Origin: Leptidea sinapis
Lineage: Eukaryota > Arthropoda > Insecta > Lepidoptera > Pieridae
Assembly (NCBI RefSeq): GCF_905404315.1
Contig: NC_066266.1
Coordinates: forward strand, 7,137,501 to 7,201,500
DNA: 64,000 bases
Direction of reading: 5' to 3'
In this document: positions 22,001-31,100 of the stretch, in pieces
Layout: each line of letters begins with the position of its first letter
Position numbering within the stretch: position 1 is the first letter of the stretch
Made by a program: the position numbers and the translations under genes
The notes under the pieces: model-generated
The model's input: only the letters and a program-made list of their open reading frames with translations
Database searches by the model: none
What the model was told of the DNA's origin: nothing

Positions 22001-25000
22001 AAAAGCTACCCATTCGAAATAGTGTGCCTCAGACCTGAAAAGAACGAGAGCAAGAAACTCAGTTACTATCTCATAAAGCAGTTACAAATGAGCAGTTATG
22101 AATAGAATTGCACAACAAGTATTAAACAGACGGTGTATATATATCAGCCACTCTGAAAATACCCATGATGCGATAAAATACCCTCTATTAAGTCATGTAG
22201 GTATCTATGCAATGCTTAGGATGACCCCTTACAACAACTGCTTACAAATAAGCAAAAGTAACTATTGGTATTACTGTTTTAAAGTTATAAAAGGAATAGA
22301 GCTAGTTTGTAAATATGTAATTGACTAATAAAATAAATAATAAAAGTAGTTTAGTTTAAATTTAAAATGAACATTAATTCCCGCCTTATTGACGATAGTA
22401 GAAAAAATTATATAAATTTACAAAAAAATTATTTTGCAAATTGAAAAATGGAATAATTTTATCAAATTAATGTATTGTCATCGGTCTTCGATAATTCTAC
22501 AAAGTTTGAACGAAATCTGGCCATTTAAAGTGGGCCAAAATCGCGTCCAAATGAGTTGGTTACAAGTATACATACATATATAGGTGAAGCTTATAAAAAG
22601 CGTGTACAACATGCTGAATATTATTTTGAGTTAATCAATTACGTCGCTCGACTTTGAAACCAAATTCATAAACGGTCAACATTCCAGGTATCCCTTCATC
22701 CCTCCCACGCAGTCATCACAAGACCACACTTCTCAGCGAACGGCGGTGAAGCCTCAGTGGGTGCCGCCTTAGCTGTCAGCGACTCAGGAGCCAATACACC
22801 AGAGATCTATGACCAGGATCTGTTTGCGTTGCTTGGACATTCCGCACGACAAGATGATCGGCAGCGTCAGTCATACACACAAACAGAGGCACCGCAAGTT
22901 GTCTCTACCGTCGCGCCGCAATACCAACAAGTAAGATTTCATTATATTTTTCATGAACTAAATAATTGTAGTTAATTTTAATTTTTAAGTTTATTCAAAC
23001 AAAACAAAACATTATTATAACTATTTTTACAATTACATTACATTTCCGGGTTGGATAGCTAGGCTGATCAGTTGACCGAAATAGCTGCCAGCGCTTGGGT
23101 TTCCAGTAGCCTTATTACTGCGCGAAGATAGTACTTTGCACATTCTCCGCGCCTGTGGGCTCCACGGGCCAAGTGTCTCGACATCAAGCGGCTCAAACAT
23201 GTATGACTCTCAGACCGACATATTTGCGACGCTTGCTGTCACCGTCAGTCGAAGCAGCAGCCCCAGCACCAACTGACGTAACTTGTACATGAGAAGGAGC
23301 TAGAGTGTACTTTAATTAAAAGCTACCCTTAAGGAGAAGTGTACTAACTATAATGGCAACATTTCCACGTTGGTTGAAGTTGAAGTCAAAACAACGTAAA
23401 TAATTACTATAATAATAATAATAATAATAATATTGACACACTTTTACACACACTTTTTACACAAATTATCTTGCCCCAAGTTAAGCATATATAGCCTGTG
23501 TTATGGGTTACAAGACAATGATATATTTAATACAATATACTTACTTTCACATACATAAATTCATATAAACATACATATAAACATACATTTAATACATAAT
23601 CGAACAGTTTTATAATTATTGACATTGCATTCCGTATCTATGTGTTTCTCGTTTTGTGTTAAACGATATTGTTTTACATTTTAGAAAATTATGGCAAAGG
23701 GTGCCACAGTTAGGTTAATGTTAAAAAAAATTTAAATGCTTTTAGTTGTATCGTGCATGTGTCTAATTATTTCATATGGCAATGCTCCGCGGTTTCGAAA
23801 GTCGGATTATAGATTTATTTTTGGTAGCATAAAAGATTTATTTCACTTAGTTATTATTTTAATATTGCATTATTTTCCTATACTGACATTTTTAAATTGA
23901 TTATATCTTTTGAATGGAATGTCCGATTTAAATATTTTAAAAAGTATTTTATAGGTATTGAAACGATCTTTAATAAAATATAATATGTGAAATAAGGATT
24001 GATACAGATGTATGAATAATATGGTTTGAATATGGTCGGCACTTTCATCAACTTCTAAAATGTAAAAAGTAGTGTGTAAGTAGTAGTGGCAAAACTACAG
24101 TCGTTGAAGATATTATGGCATCGCGGATACCTATTGATACGTTCTATAATACTGTAAAACATTTTTTTTTCTAACACCATTAGTTCCCGCAGCGCACGCA
24201 ATGTCATAAATTTCATGGCTAATTTTTTCACACCTTGGGTTACTGCATTTTATTAAAGATCCCTATTTTTGAAATGTAATATTATAATATAGCGAAAGAA
24301 TTTTTGAAATGGATCCAGTAGTTTTTGCGTGAAAACATTAAAAACAAACATACAAAAACACATATGTTTCCTCTTTATAATATTAGTTTAGATAACACGA
24401 TAACACTATAGTTAATTATACCGATACTAAATCAAATTTATGGCGAATAGATTGATATATAACTAAGAACACCATGTATTGATCTGAATTATATAAAAAC
24501 TGATTTAATTTTTTCCAGATTGACCAATACGTAACGAAACCAAGCAAGAAGCCCACTAAACTCCGTCCCAAGATACACTACAACCAACCACAATCAACGA
24601 CGTCCCAACAATATTTAATTGAAACTACAAACGTTCAACCACAATACCGGCCGGCCCCTCAAAACCAGCGAGTGGCTCAGACCATACGCTACGTCCAAGC
24701 TCAAACCGTCCCTCAACAGCAACTCTACGAAAGACCAGAATCTCAAGGTCTTAAAGTGATTCCAGCTCCGAAACTGCAGAATCTTGCACCAACTTACCGC
24801 GTCGCACCCCAGTACCAACAAATACAACAAGAAGCCACCCCAAAACAATACAGAGTAATAGACATCCCGCGACCCCAGATAAGGCAAGACCAGCCACGTG
24901 TGATCCAAGAAAGACCTATAACTTACTTAAAACGTTTCCCAGAGCCTGAAAAAGTTCGTGAGCAGCAAAACTATCAAGAAATAACTCCTGCCCAGAGGCC

Positions 25001-25556
25001 GTATCAGCTAAACGACCAATATTACTTGAGACCAATTTATCGTACCAATGAAGGTCGGAGATACGAGACACCTCAGTTTCCTTTAAAAGAACAGCGCATT
25101 GAGTCGACAAAAGCGCCATTATCAGCTATTTACGTAAGTAAAAACATTGCACCCAAAAAGGCGTACAGACCTGTCGTAAGAATAGACCCCCAAGCATCTA
25201 ATCAACAGTCTCAAGTCAATGCATATAGGGACGTGCCTTATAGGATTGAGCAGTCCAACGTGCAGCAGGTTAGTTCTGAACAGCCAAGACAATCGTTGGA
25301 AGAGCAGAGGGTGCAGTTGCCTCCTCCTAAAAATAACAAGGCGTATACTCCTGAGGAATTTGAAGCGTTGCTATCTGCAGGGTATTCCGTAACGCCGATA
25401 CCGGTAGGCCAAGTTGGAACACAAAACATTGAACAACAAGTACAACCGCAACAGCAGGCTCAGTCAAGATCTTTTGCAGAGCCTCAGTATTATCGGCGGC
25501 CTTTGTACACCAGACGTCATCAATATCTTCCATTGCGGGGCGACGAAGCGCCTTAA
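15961..25556 (+). CDS. Gln/Pro/Tyr-rich probable secreted structural protein (partial gene)
   Basis: Four exons join in frame with GT-AG introns: 15961-16007, 20823-21012, 22688-22930, 24519-25556 (stop TAA). About 505 residues are visible; the signal-peptide exon and true start lie upstream and were not found. The protein is dominated by Q, P, Y and R, contains repeated PQYQQ-type words, and has no Cys or Trp. Near its C-terminus is AYTPEEFEALLSAGYSVTPI, a more ordered-looking segment, and it ends with an Arg/Tyr-rich stretch. This composition suits an extracellular matrix or cuticle protein of insects, but there is no R&R chitin-binding consensus and I cannot assign a named family. The introns (4.8, 1.7 and 1.6 kb) are packed with transposable elements. 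Which exons are used in the animal is inferred from splice sites alone. Confidence 0.75.
16259..16420 (+). pseudogene. family R LINE tail (internal deletion)
   Basis: Starts GATTGCGAAACTGAAGTGGC like the copy at 2937, lacks the middle, and resumes at 'gtcaagatcgccggg'. Ends with ATCTTTGGGGGAGG and (GATGAT)n. Lies in intron 1 of the Gln/Pro-rich gene. Confidence 0.65.
16509..16705 (-). pseudogene. family R LINE tail, inverted fragment
   Basis: On the - strand GTGGGGCAGTAAAGTCCTCG and CCGGAAGACGCAGTTTTGG match 2980-3030. It is the middle part missing from 16259-16420, in the opposite orientation, so the two may derive from one insertion broken by an inversion. Confidence 0.6.
16771..17042. mobile_element. 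MITE family P, right end lost
   Basis: Left end TGTTCCCAATATTCAGTC and the whole body match 3282-3580. After CTGTAGAAAGTA the sequence diverges and the right TIR is absent. Confidence 0.7.
17224..17449 (+). pseudogene. retroelement polyprotein C-terminal tail (family T)
   Basis: Encodes FGVETLGPCGPEARRMF, then GSYLGQRISLAIQRGNAASI and LGTLPRND, ending in a stop at 17448. This conserved tail closes the reverse-transcriptase protein of a common invertebrate retroelement. Other copies: 23046-23275 (-), 57345-57490 (+) and a scrap at 5076-5122. Truncated at the 5' side, in intron 1. Confidence 0.65.
17460..17879. other. intron sequence with (AAT)9 run
   Basis: Contains a short AAT microsatellite at about 17588-17614; otherwise nothing recognised. 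Confidence 0.5.
17880..18130 (+). repeat. interspersed repeat A, second copy
   Basis: Starts AATTCAAATATTGTTATTC, has CTACCACCTATTCCGAAAAG and 'acaaactcagcggg', and ends TTTAACAATTCTTTTGAATA, in parallel with 2415-2735. Confidence 0.6.
18484..18859 (+). mobile_element. complete non-autonomous Helitron, family H1
   Basis: 376 bp. Starts TCTATATATATAAAAATG, contains CGAGAACGGCTGGACC and GACGCACGGTTTGACAG, and ends GTCTGTCGGGTCAGCTAG followed by T. It lies just after a (CTAT)n run. Best-defined H1 copy in the window. Confidence 0.85.
18960..19245 (+). pseudogene. mariner-like transposase, N-terminal fragment
   Basis: Encodes SGHPRSVRTKMVVKAVRERI, an in-frame TGA, then 'NPVRKRKILSREMKIAPRTMSR', which is the DNA-binding helix-turn-helix region of an insect mariner-type transposase. 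No catalytic domain follows. The fragment at 61190-61850 carries the C-terminal part of what looks like the same family. Lies in intron 1. Confidence 0.6.
19385..19640 (-). pseudogene. family Q LINE tail
   Basis: Inverse of the block that in other copies encodes HKLGYHPHHLNVWRSSTVRF; + strand landmarks are GTGATCATCGCCGCCCACAT, 'actgtagaggaacgcgacac' and TCGGCGGCAGGAATC. Strongly decayed. Confidence 0.6.
19753..19890 (+). repeat. interspersed repeat S, 5'-truncated copy
   Basis: Begins at the 'aaattcgg' block and runs through TTTGAGACATAAGAT and AGTAATTTCACTAGC to the 'aaaccgaaacacaataatgc' region. Confidence 0.6.
19891..20822. other. intron 1 sequence, nothing recognised
   Basis: AT-rich intronic DNA that ends with the polypyrimidine tract and AG of the acceptor at 20821-20822. 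Confidence 0.5.
20823..21012 (+). CDS. exon B (190 nt) of the Gln/Pro-rich protein gene
   Basis: Acceptor TTCTGTTATAG, donor CAG|GTAATA. Completes the split Arg codon from exon A and then reads GPDEYRPGQVISLNVQELLD, followed by Q/P-rich sequence to QASRQ. Using the AG two bases further on would give an immediate stop, which decides the acceptor. Confidence 0.8.
21195..21430 (+). repeat. LINE 3' end, family X
   Basis: Contains 'gcattgagtgtttgacgttt', GAAATGATTTATAAAAACG and AGAGTGGCAATGAATTTC, and ends near 'catgaataaacattttcatt'. Direct counterpart of 47455-47635. Confidence 0.55.
21451..21657 (-). other. unassigned open frame in intron 2
   Basis: 68-residue - strand frame with ordinary protein-like composition (LLTLLRSTEPRMRELVSHDL, then a KKREKYIFSIASGD segment). 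Similar-looking coding character continues upstream to about 21780 in another frame (SEPQFQCYTVKIDDNVFRSL), so it may be a decayed coding fragment. I do not recognise the protein; a TE-carried gene piece or chance are both possible. Confidence 0.25.
21950..22080 (+). repeat. interspersed repeat A, third copy
   Basis: AATTCAAATATTTTTGTTC, 'cacttattgaatgtcaaaag' and GTGCCTCAGACCTGAAAAG match 2415-2530; truncated after that. Confidence 0.6.
22688..22930 (+). CDS. exon C (243 nt) of the Gln/Pro-rich protein gene
   Basis: Acceptor ATTCCAG, donor CAA|GTAAGA, phase 0 at both ends, 81 codons. Encodes a mixed Ser/Ala/Gln-rich segment with IYDQDLFALLGHSARQDD and a terminal PQYQQ. Confidence 0.8.
23046..23275 (-). 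pseudogene. family T retroelement tail, inverted copy
   Basis: On the - strand encodes DVETLGPWSPQARRMCK, then GNPSAGSYFGQLISLAIQ, matching 17224-17449. An upstream SKRRKYVGLRV stretch belongs to the same protein. In intron 3. Confidence 0.65.
23431..23600 (-). repeat. tRNA-derived SINE Sn, head lost
   Basis: Body only: TTACACAAATTATCTTGCCC, 'agcctgtgttatgggttaca' and 'gacaatgatatatttaatac'. The tRNA-like part is absent. The left flank is an (AAT)n run, i.e. the SINE's 3' tail on the - strand. Confidence 0.7.
24160..24393 (-). mobile_element. Helitron 5' part, family H3
   Basis: On the - strand starts TCTAAACTAATATTATAAAG and contains TTGCGTGCGCTGCGGG, as in the H3 copy at 35875-36213. The 3' CTAG end was not located. 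Confidence 0.55.
24519..25556 (+). CDS. terminal exon D of the Gln/Pro-rich protein gene
   Basis: Acceptor TTTTTTCCAG. Reads 345 codons in phase from IDQYVTKPSKKPTKLRPK to the final RGDEAP and TAA at 25554-25556. Contains most of the Gln-rich sequence. GC content is visibly higher than the surrounding introns, as expected for a real exon. Confidence 0.85.
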   Translation: MDQYVTKPSKKPTKLRPKIHYNQPQSTTSQQYLIETTNVQPQYRPAPQNQRVAQTIRYVQAQTVPQQQLYERPESQGLKVIPAPKLQNLAPTYRVAPQYQQIQQEATPKQYRVIDIPRPQIRQDQPRVIQERPITYLKRFPEPEKVREQQNYQEITPAQRPYQLNDQYYLRPIYRTNEGRRYETPQFPLKEQRIESTKAPLSAIYVSKNIAPKKAYRPVVRIDPQASNQQSQVNAYRDVPYRIEQSNVQQVSSEQPRQSLEEQRVQLPPPKNNKAYTPEEFEALLSAGYSVTPIPVGQVGTQNIEQQVQPQQQAQSRSFAEPQYYRRPLYTRRHQYLPLRGDEAP

Positions 25557-25616
25557 ACAAAATTACCACGATGTACATATTCTAATAGAGTTTAATTAGC
25601 AATTAAATAGTTTTAC

Positions 25617-25622
25617 AATAAA
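25617..25622 (+). promoter_or_regulatory. polyadenylation signal AATAAA
   Basis: AATAAA 61 bases after the stop codon of the Gln/Pro-rich gene, followed by TCTTGTTTTATT, a T-rich downstream element. A short 3' UTR is inferred. Confidence 0.7.
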
Positions 25623-26159
25623 TCTTGTTTTATTATCAGATACAGCACAGTTCAGGTGTTGAAATGGTAACCCCGATAATTTTGTTGTAGGATCAGATAA
25701 ATCTTATATATCGATATCGCCGCCGGTTACGTTCAAAAGTCGTATGCGTGGACCCTTTATATATTGTATAGTGTTGTAATAAAGAAAATATCGTAGCCTA
25801 TATCATGGTATAATTAATTTATTAAATAATACAAGACTCATTAGAAATATTTAAGAATATATCAAATGTAGAAAATGCGATTGATGTAAAGGTATTTTAG
25901 AAATTAATTCATATTTTCAACCTTCCAACTTCAAAAAAAGACGAGACTATTCGAGTGCTTTTATATATTATGTTTGTAAGCTTTTATATCTCCTCCGTTT
26001 TGACTGATTTGAAAGATAATATATATAAATATATATATATATAAATATTATTCTACGTTACAATTTCAATTTGTTTCGTATATTCAAATGTTTTATATGT
26101 GATGATTTGATTTTCCTTAATCAATTATTGCAAGTATAAGATACAATGAAATTCTATAT
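25623..26159. other. intergenic, nothing recognised
   Basis: AT-rich sequence with short TATA runs (around 26020-26050). Confidence 0.4.
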
Positions 26160-26265
26160 TATATATATGGACATATCATTCGCAGTCTGATGATAGCGGA
26201 ACGACAAAAGCGTGTTTAGAGACAATTTAAGCACACGTTTCTCCTTAGTCGTGTGTCAACTGTGA
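26160..26265 (+). repeat. interspersed repeat V
   Basis: GACATATCATTCGCAGTCTG, 'agcggaacgacaaaagcg' and 'gtgtcaactgtgagt' recur at 51045-51145. Confidence 0.55.
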
Positions 26266-26275
26266 GTTTTATTTT

Positions 26276-26586
26276 TTATGAAAAAAAGGGACGAGGACGA
26301 GCAGGACGTTCAGCTGATGGTAATTGATGCGCCCTGCCCATTACAATGCAGTGCCGCTGAGGATTCTTGGAAAACCCCAAAAATTCTGAGCAGCACTACA
26401 ACTGCGCTCATCACCTTGAGACATAAGATGTTAAGTCTCATTTGCCCAGTAATTTCACTAGCTACGGCGCCCTTCAGAGCGAAACACAGTAATACTTACA
26501 CATTCCTGTTTCACGGCAGAAATAGGCGCCATTGTGGTACCCATAATCTAGCCGGCATCCTGTGCAAAGGAGCCTCCCACTGGTAA
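26276..26586 (+). repeat. interspersed repeat S, fullest copy
   Basis: Begins at a T-rich/A-rich junction, with AGGACGTTCAGCTGATGG, then 'cagtgccgctgaggattctt', GAGACATAAGATGTTAAGTC, GGCAGAAATAGGCGCC, and ends GGAGCCTCCCACTGGTAAA. An upstream target duplication is not evident. Confidence 0.75.
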
Positions 26587-26689
26587 ATGAATCAAAGAAA
26601 TAAAAAGAAAAAGTGTCAATTACCAAGTCTAAGCTTCCTACAAAAAGGTGCTCTTTATTGATCAAAAATATTTTTATTGCGTTTTTATT

Positions 26690-26727
26690 AATTTATATGG
26701 CAATGCTATGTTTGCTGGCTCAGCTAG
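26690..26727 (+). mobile_element. Helitron 3' end, family H2
   Basis: ATATGGCAATGCTATGTTTG and then CTGGCTCAGCTAG; only the end survives. Confidence 0.55.
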
Positions 26728-26851
26728 TAATTTTATAACTGTGATCAAAATTATACTTAAATATTTCGCTATTTAGTATATATAATTCGTATTTTACTAT
26801 CTCTGTTTTACACTCATATGGTTATGGTTTGTAAAGTGGCTTTGATCCAGT

Positions 26852-27289
26852 TCAGTTCAGCCCTGTTACACTGCGACCAATGTGATCTATTGTGATAGCC
26901 ACTGTTAACGTTAGCTCACTGCTAACATTGATTCTTTTCATGAATCTTATTATATCTTTTGCAGTGAGCTGACGTATCTCAAATGGTTGAGGAATTGGAC
27001 TTCCCAAACAGATGCTACGTTTACGCATTAAATTAATTAAAGGACCACATTCAGAGATAATGTGTAGCGGGGTTTCATCTGCACTATTACAGAATCTACA
27101 CGCTCTGCAATCTCTGAGACCTAGTTTTACACTCTTATAAAACGATTGATCTTCCAAGTAGTGTTTTATTTTTAAAACGTTTTCAATGAAGGTAGACATC
27201 GTATTATAAAAGGATATAGCCGTAAACGAATTTATTATGAAATACGTCGGAGCTCCGATGCAGGCTTGTCTTGCTACGTCATCGATCAA
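26852..27289 (-). pseudogene. LINE polyprotein C-terminus with zinc-knuckle-like motif
   Basis: 145 residues on the - strand. Contains CRACRFCNSADETPLHIISEC, the Cys/His cluster that closes the polyprotein of several insect LINE clades (R1/I/LOA type), followed by a segment ending RKRSICLG. Upstream RT and endonuclease regions are missing. Acts, in intact elements, as a nucleic-acid-binding tail. Confidence 0.65.
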
Positions 27290-27503
27290 CGTTGTGACGT
27301 CAGCGATGGGTTGCTAAGCTAAACACAACTTTATAACATTAATGTAGGTTTACTTGCACAGTTGGCCTTTAGTTAGATTAGCTTCAGCGCAGCGTAATAT
27401 AGTTTGCGTCGTGTTGAAACCTAAAATATGTTACAAGTATAAAATTGCTTTTTAATTCAATACAGTTCAAAATACTAAAAATATTCCTTTATCACGTTAT
27501 ATA

Positions 27504-27827
27504 TCTTAATACATATAAATTACGTGTCACGTTGTTTGTCCGCGATGGACTCCTAAACTAATTAACGGATTTTAATGGGAATTACCTCATGGAGTGCAGT
27601 TTAGTCCTACTTGTGAGATAGGATAGTTTTTATTCCGATTTAGGACCCATATTTTTTTTATTTTCAATATTTGTTTTGTATGGACATATTTTCTATGAGA
27701 CAATTTAGTGACGCACGGTTTGAAAGTTCCACTGTGAAACATATTCATTATAACAACAGGAATCATTTATTACGAAATAACAGTCATTTTTTATTATCTA
27801 CAGAACAAAGTCTGTCGGGTCAGCTAG
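27504..27827 (+). mobile_element. complete non-autonomous Helitron, family H4
   Basis: 324 bp. Starts TCTTAATACATATAAATTAC, contains TGTCCGCGATGGACTCC and GGAGTGCAGTTTAGTCC, and ends TCTGTCGGGTCAGCTAG. Confidence 0.85.
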
Positions 27828-28309
27828 TAATATATATAGGCATATGGAATTTTACATCTGGCCGCAGTTGTTTAAAAAAAACGAAACCAAAAGAGGATGA
27901 AAGTAATTTGTGTTTCCATTTATGGCCTTAAATTTTTTTATAGCTAGCTTCGACTTGACCGACGCTGTTCTGTCAATGGAAAAAAAAATATGTAAGTATT
28001 CGGGAATAATGTAGTCTAAAGCAATCGGAAATGTGTAATGTAAATTAAAGATGTAAAAAAAAACGTATTTCTGAGTTATTTTATTTATTATGTAGTAATA
28101 AAAAATTATAAGGATTGATATCGTCTTTGTGTATACAACTTTACATTACCAATTTGCAATTATATAAAGTATTAAAATGGATAAAGTATGTGATCCTTAA
28201 GAGATAGACATATGGTATCGCGGACTCTGTAGACCCATACTAGATACTCATTTCCACCATACATTATTTTGTTATATTTCGAAGGGCTTAGACAACGGTT
28301 ACGTTGACT

Positions 28310-28370
28310 TTCAAAAAGTGATGTCACATCCTATTTTGAATAAAAATATTTGAATTTAAAATTGTGTTAA
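28310..28370 (-). repeat. repeat A terminal scrap
   Basis: GATGTCACATCCTATTTTG and AATAAAAATATTTGAATT are the inverse of the repeat A start. Confidence 0.5.
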
Positions 28371-28486
28371 CCTTAGTAAACCTTTGTTAAAAAGGATAGG
28401 TATAAATACCACCGATGGCGAGATGGACATTACCTAATAATAAAACCATATCATTTACTATTGACGATCCACGAGTGACTGCTATT

Positions 28487-28760
28487 TTACAGCGCCTGTA
28501 GACTTATAAGCGCCTGTAGACTTTTACAGCGTCTGTAGACTTTTACAGCGCCTGTAGACATAAACAGCGCCTGTAGACTTTAACAGCGCCTGTAGACTTT
28601 AACAGCGCCTGTAGACTTTTACAGCGCCTGTAGAATTTTACAGCGCCTGTAGACTTTTACAGCGCCTGTAAATTTTTACAGCTCCTGTAGACTTTTACAG
28701 CGCCTGTAGACTTTTACAGCGCCTGTAGACTTTTACAGCGCCTGTAGACTTTTACAGCGC
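28487..28760 (+). repeat. 19-bp minisatellite, ACAGCGCCTGTAGACTTTT
   Basis: Fourteen units with scattered single-base changes, some units ending AAA instead of TTT. Each unit begins with ACAG-CGC-CTGT, a small inverted repeat. Direct repeats without spacers, so not a CRISPR array. Confidence 0.9.
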
Positions 28761-28992
28761 AGTTTTTCTGTCTGTTGAAATGACAACTTCATTTTTTTAT
28801 GCATCGCAATAGAGCTAAAATATTGACGAATTTAATCCACAAAAAAGTATGTGTATGTTTAAATTATATGTAGGTATGTCGATAGCACCACCTACTGTTG
28901 TTTTATAAACTAAAACTATTTAAGTTTAGCCAGTAAGTAAGAAATCGCTCTTAAGCGATACGGCCTTTGCTTGTTATGCTTTCTTGATTGTT

Positions 28993-29150
28993 GCTGAAAA
29001 AATGCTGAGAGAGTTTCTTGCGCCGCTTCTTCTCTCTCAGAGCGCCATTTGTTTCCGAAGCGGTAGTAGTGTCTAGTATATTAGAAATGACATCAAAAAG
29101 AACTCTAAAGGAATCAATTTTGCGAAAATAATTGCCTTTTATGCTTTTTT
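28993..29150 (+). repeat. LINE family L1a 3' UTR only
   Basis: GAGAGTTTCTTGCGCCGC to 'aattgccttttatgc', the same end as in the copies at 1232 and 5844. Extremely 5'-truncated insertion. Confidence 0.75.
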
Positions 29151-29394
29151 TATGTTGTTATATTGTTTTGTGGTGTGCAATGAAGATATTATATTTCATT
29201 TCTTTCATTTCATTTCATCATTCACGAACAATAAATTCAATAACTATGCCGGTCTCTATAGAGACATTATTGCCCAAGTGCTTTATTAATACTTTATATA
29301 AAATTCTATATTTCAATTGTATTTTTTTCTTACTTTTTGCTTATTTTTATGACACACCACAATTCATATATCATGGATATCATCGATATCATGG

Positions 29395-29750
29395 ATACCG
29401 CATTTATCACGGGGAGTGTTCCGAAGAGCTGTTTAACCTGATTCCTGCCGCCGAATTCCACCGTCGCATGACACGCCACAAGTTAGGATATCATCCCCAC
29501 CATCTGAATGTGTGGCGTTCCTCTACAGTGCGGTTTTCAAGGAACTCTCTTCCACAAACTACAAAGCTGTGGAATGAGTTTACTTGTGCGCTGTATCCGG
29601 GACGATACGACATGGGTACCTTTAAAAAAAGCGCGTACACCTTCCCAAAAGGCCGGCAACGCTCCTGAGATTCCTCTGATGTTGCAACAGAATGTGGGCG
29701 GCGGTGATCACTTAACATCATGTGATCCGTACGTGCGTTTGTCCACCTTT
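29395..29750 (+). pseudogene. family Q LINE RT C-terminal tail
   Basis: Encodes EELFNLIPAAEFHRRMTRH, KLGYHPHHLNVWRSSTVRFS, TTKLWNE and GTFKKSAYTF, a well-preserved LINE C-terminus, then a 3' UTR with GGGCGGCGGTGATCACTTAA and an A-run. The frame runs on from unrelated sequence upstream (29132), so the apparent Met start is meaningless. Copies at 32283, 47070 (-) and 19385 (-). Confidence 0.75.
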
Positions 29751-29929
29751 TCAAAAAAAAAAAATAATATTAAAAGTTATAACTAAAAAAGCAATTGTGT
29801 GGTTTTATGAATCCACGATGCAAGTGAAACTTTTTTTCACAAAATAACATAGGTATTAATATCAGCATAGAAAAAGAAACAAATTTATATATTATGCTTT
29901 ACATTTTCATAAAATAAAAAAACCTTTAT

Positions 29930-30090
29930 CAAGTGTGTGGGGTTCGAACCTACACTCTATCCGAACGCAATTGCATCCAATATGCGAACTATAGGCGCCG
30001 CCCGACCGTCACGCGACATGTTGCAACACACAGACGAAAAAGTTTGAGACGATGTAATAAAAGTTTCACTTTAATAACTGTACGAAAATG
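29930..30090 (-). repeat. tRNA-like repeat U, with B-box GGTTCGAACC
   Basis: On the - strand: GGCGCCTATAGTTCGCATAT, then a B-box region TGTAGGTTCGAACCCCACAC. An inverted relative of the outer part lies at 32565-32700 and a B-box region relative at 55035-55100. Likely tRNA-derived SINE remnants. Confidence 0.45.
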
Positions 30091-30284
30091 ATATACTTAC
30101 CTATACCTAATATCACTAAGGACAATTTCAAGCGATCATAGATTATGTTTAACTATGCCTATTGTAAATCGTAAACAGATGAACCTATTGTTTTAATTTG
30201 TTCTTAACCCAAAATTTTTTAAGTTAATTAGTTAATTTTTAAGTTAATTTTAAATATGATTCTGAGTGTCAAGTGTGAGGTTTT

Positions 30285-30647
30285 TTACCTATTCGATCGA
30301 GCGCTATGTTGTTTTCCTCTACTGTCACTAGATGGCGCTTTTTCGACGCCATACAAAATACAAATCTTAGCACTCTGCTGAGTTACATATTTTATGTAAA
30401 AAACAATGTTATGCAACACGAGGGCAACCAATAAATAAGTAAATACATTATCATTTGTATGCCAAATATTCTCTAATCCAATTTTGTTTCGTAAACAACA
30501 TTGTATCACTTTTCCTTCGGAACTCAATAGAACTTTTCTGCGTGTTGTTTCCTGTTTGTGAGATATTTTCTTAAGTAGACTAGTGCCTTTCTTCCTACAA
30601 TTGATTAAAGCTGATTGAGGGATGTTTACATAAATACTAGCTGACAC
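30285..30647 (-). other. unassigned 120-residue open frame
   Basis: A - strand frame, Lys/Ser/Ile-rich, without recognisable motifs. Overlaps a Helitron-like CTAGCTGACACGGCAAAC end at 30637-30655. More likely chance than a gene. Confidence 0.12.
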
Positions 30648-30904
30648 GGCAAACTTTTTGCCATAGTGCGACGGTTGAGGGTTAATTTAAATTGATAAAA
30701 AAATATAATGTCCATGTTTTTTATACTATATTTACAATACTATGTATACAAAAAAATTAAAAAAGTGAAGAACATAGCATTATTAATAATAGCAATTATT
30801 AATACAAACATTGCATAGTGCTGAAGAGAGAGCTAGAAATTCTGGAATAATTTCTGTTGTGGAGTAATTTGATCAATGCCCCATCATTATTACAAAAAAT
30901 ACTC

Positions 30905-31100
30905 TAGATAATATATACGTCTTGATAGAGCCTCTTGCTGCTAGAGATTGTATGTCACACTCGCAATTTGTATGTCACTTTGTGATGTATGTGTGCATTG
31001 CTCAAAATACAGGTATAAGAGCGCTTTCGCACTACGAACCCGTGAAATTAGGTACGGTACGGTGTAGTCGTATACTACTTCTAACGGTTGACGGAAAGAA
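30905..31100 (+). repeat. repeat U, body part
   Basis: GAGCCTCTTGCTGCTAGAG, 'cactcgcaatttgtatg' and GTGCATTGCTCAA match 55256-55400. No coding value. Confidence 0.5.

Noticed and set aside
26278..26586. 102-residue + strand frame as a gene
   Set aside because: It is exactly the extent of repeat S, which occurs eight times in the window with broken frames.
28487..28760. CRISPR array
   Set aside because: Units of 19 bp abut without unique spacers, there are no cas genes, and the DNA is eukaryotic.
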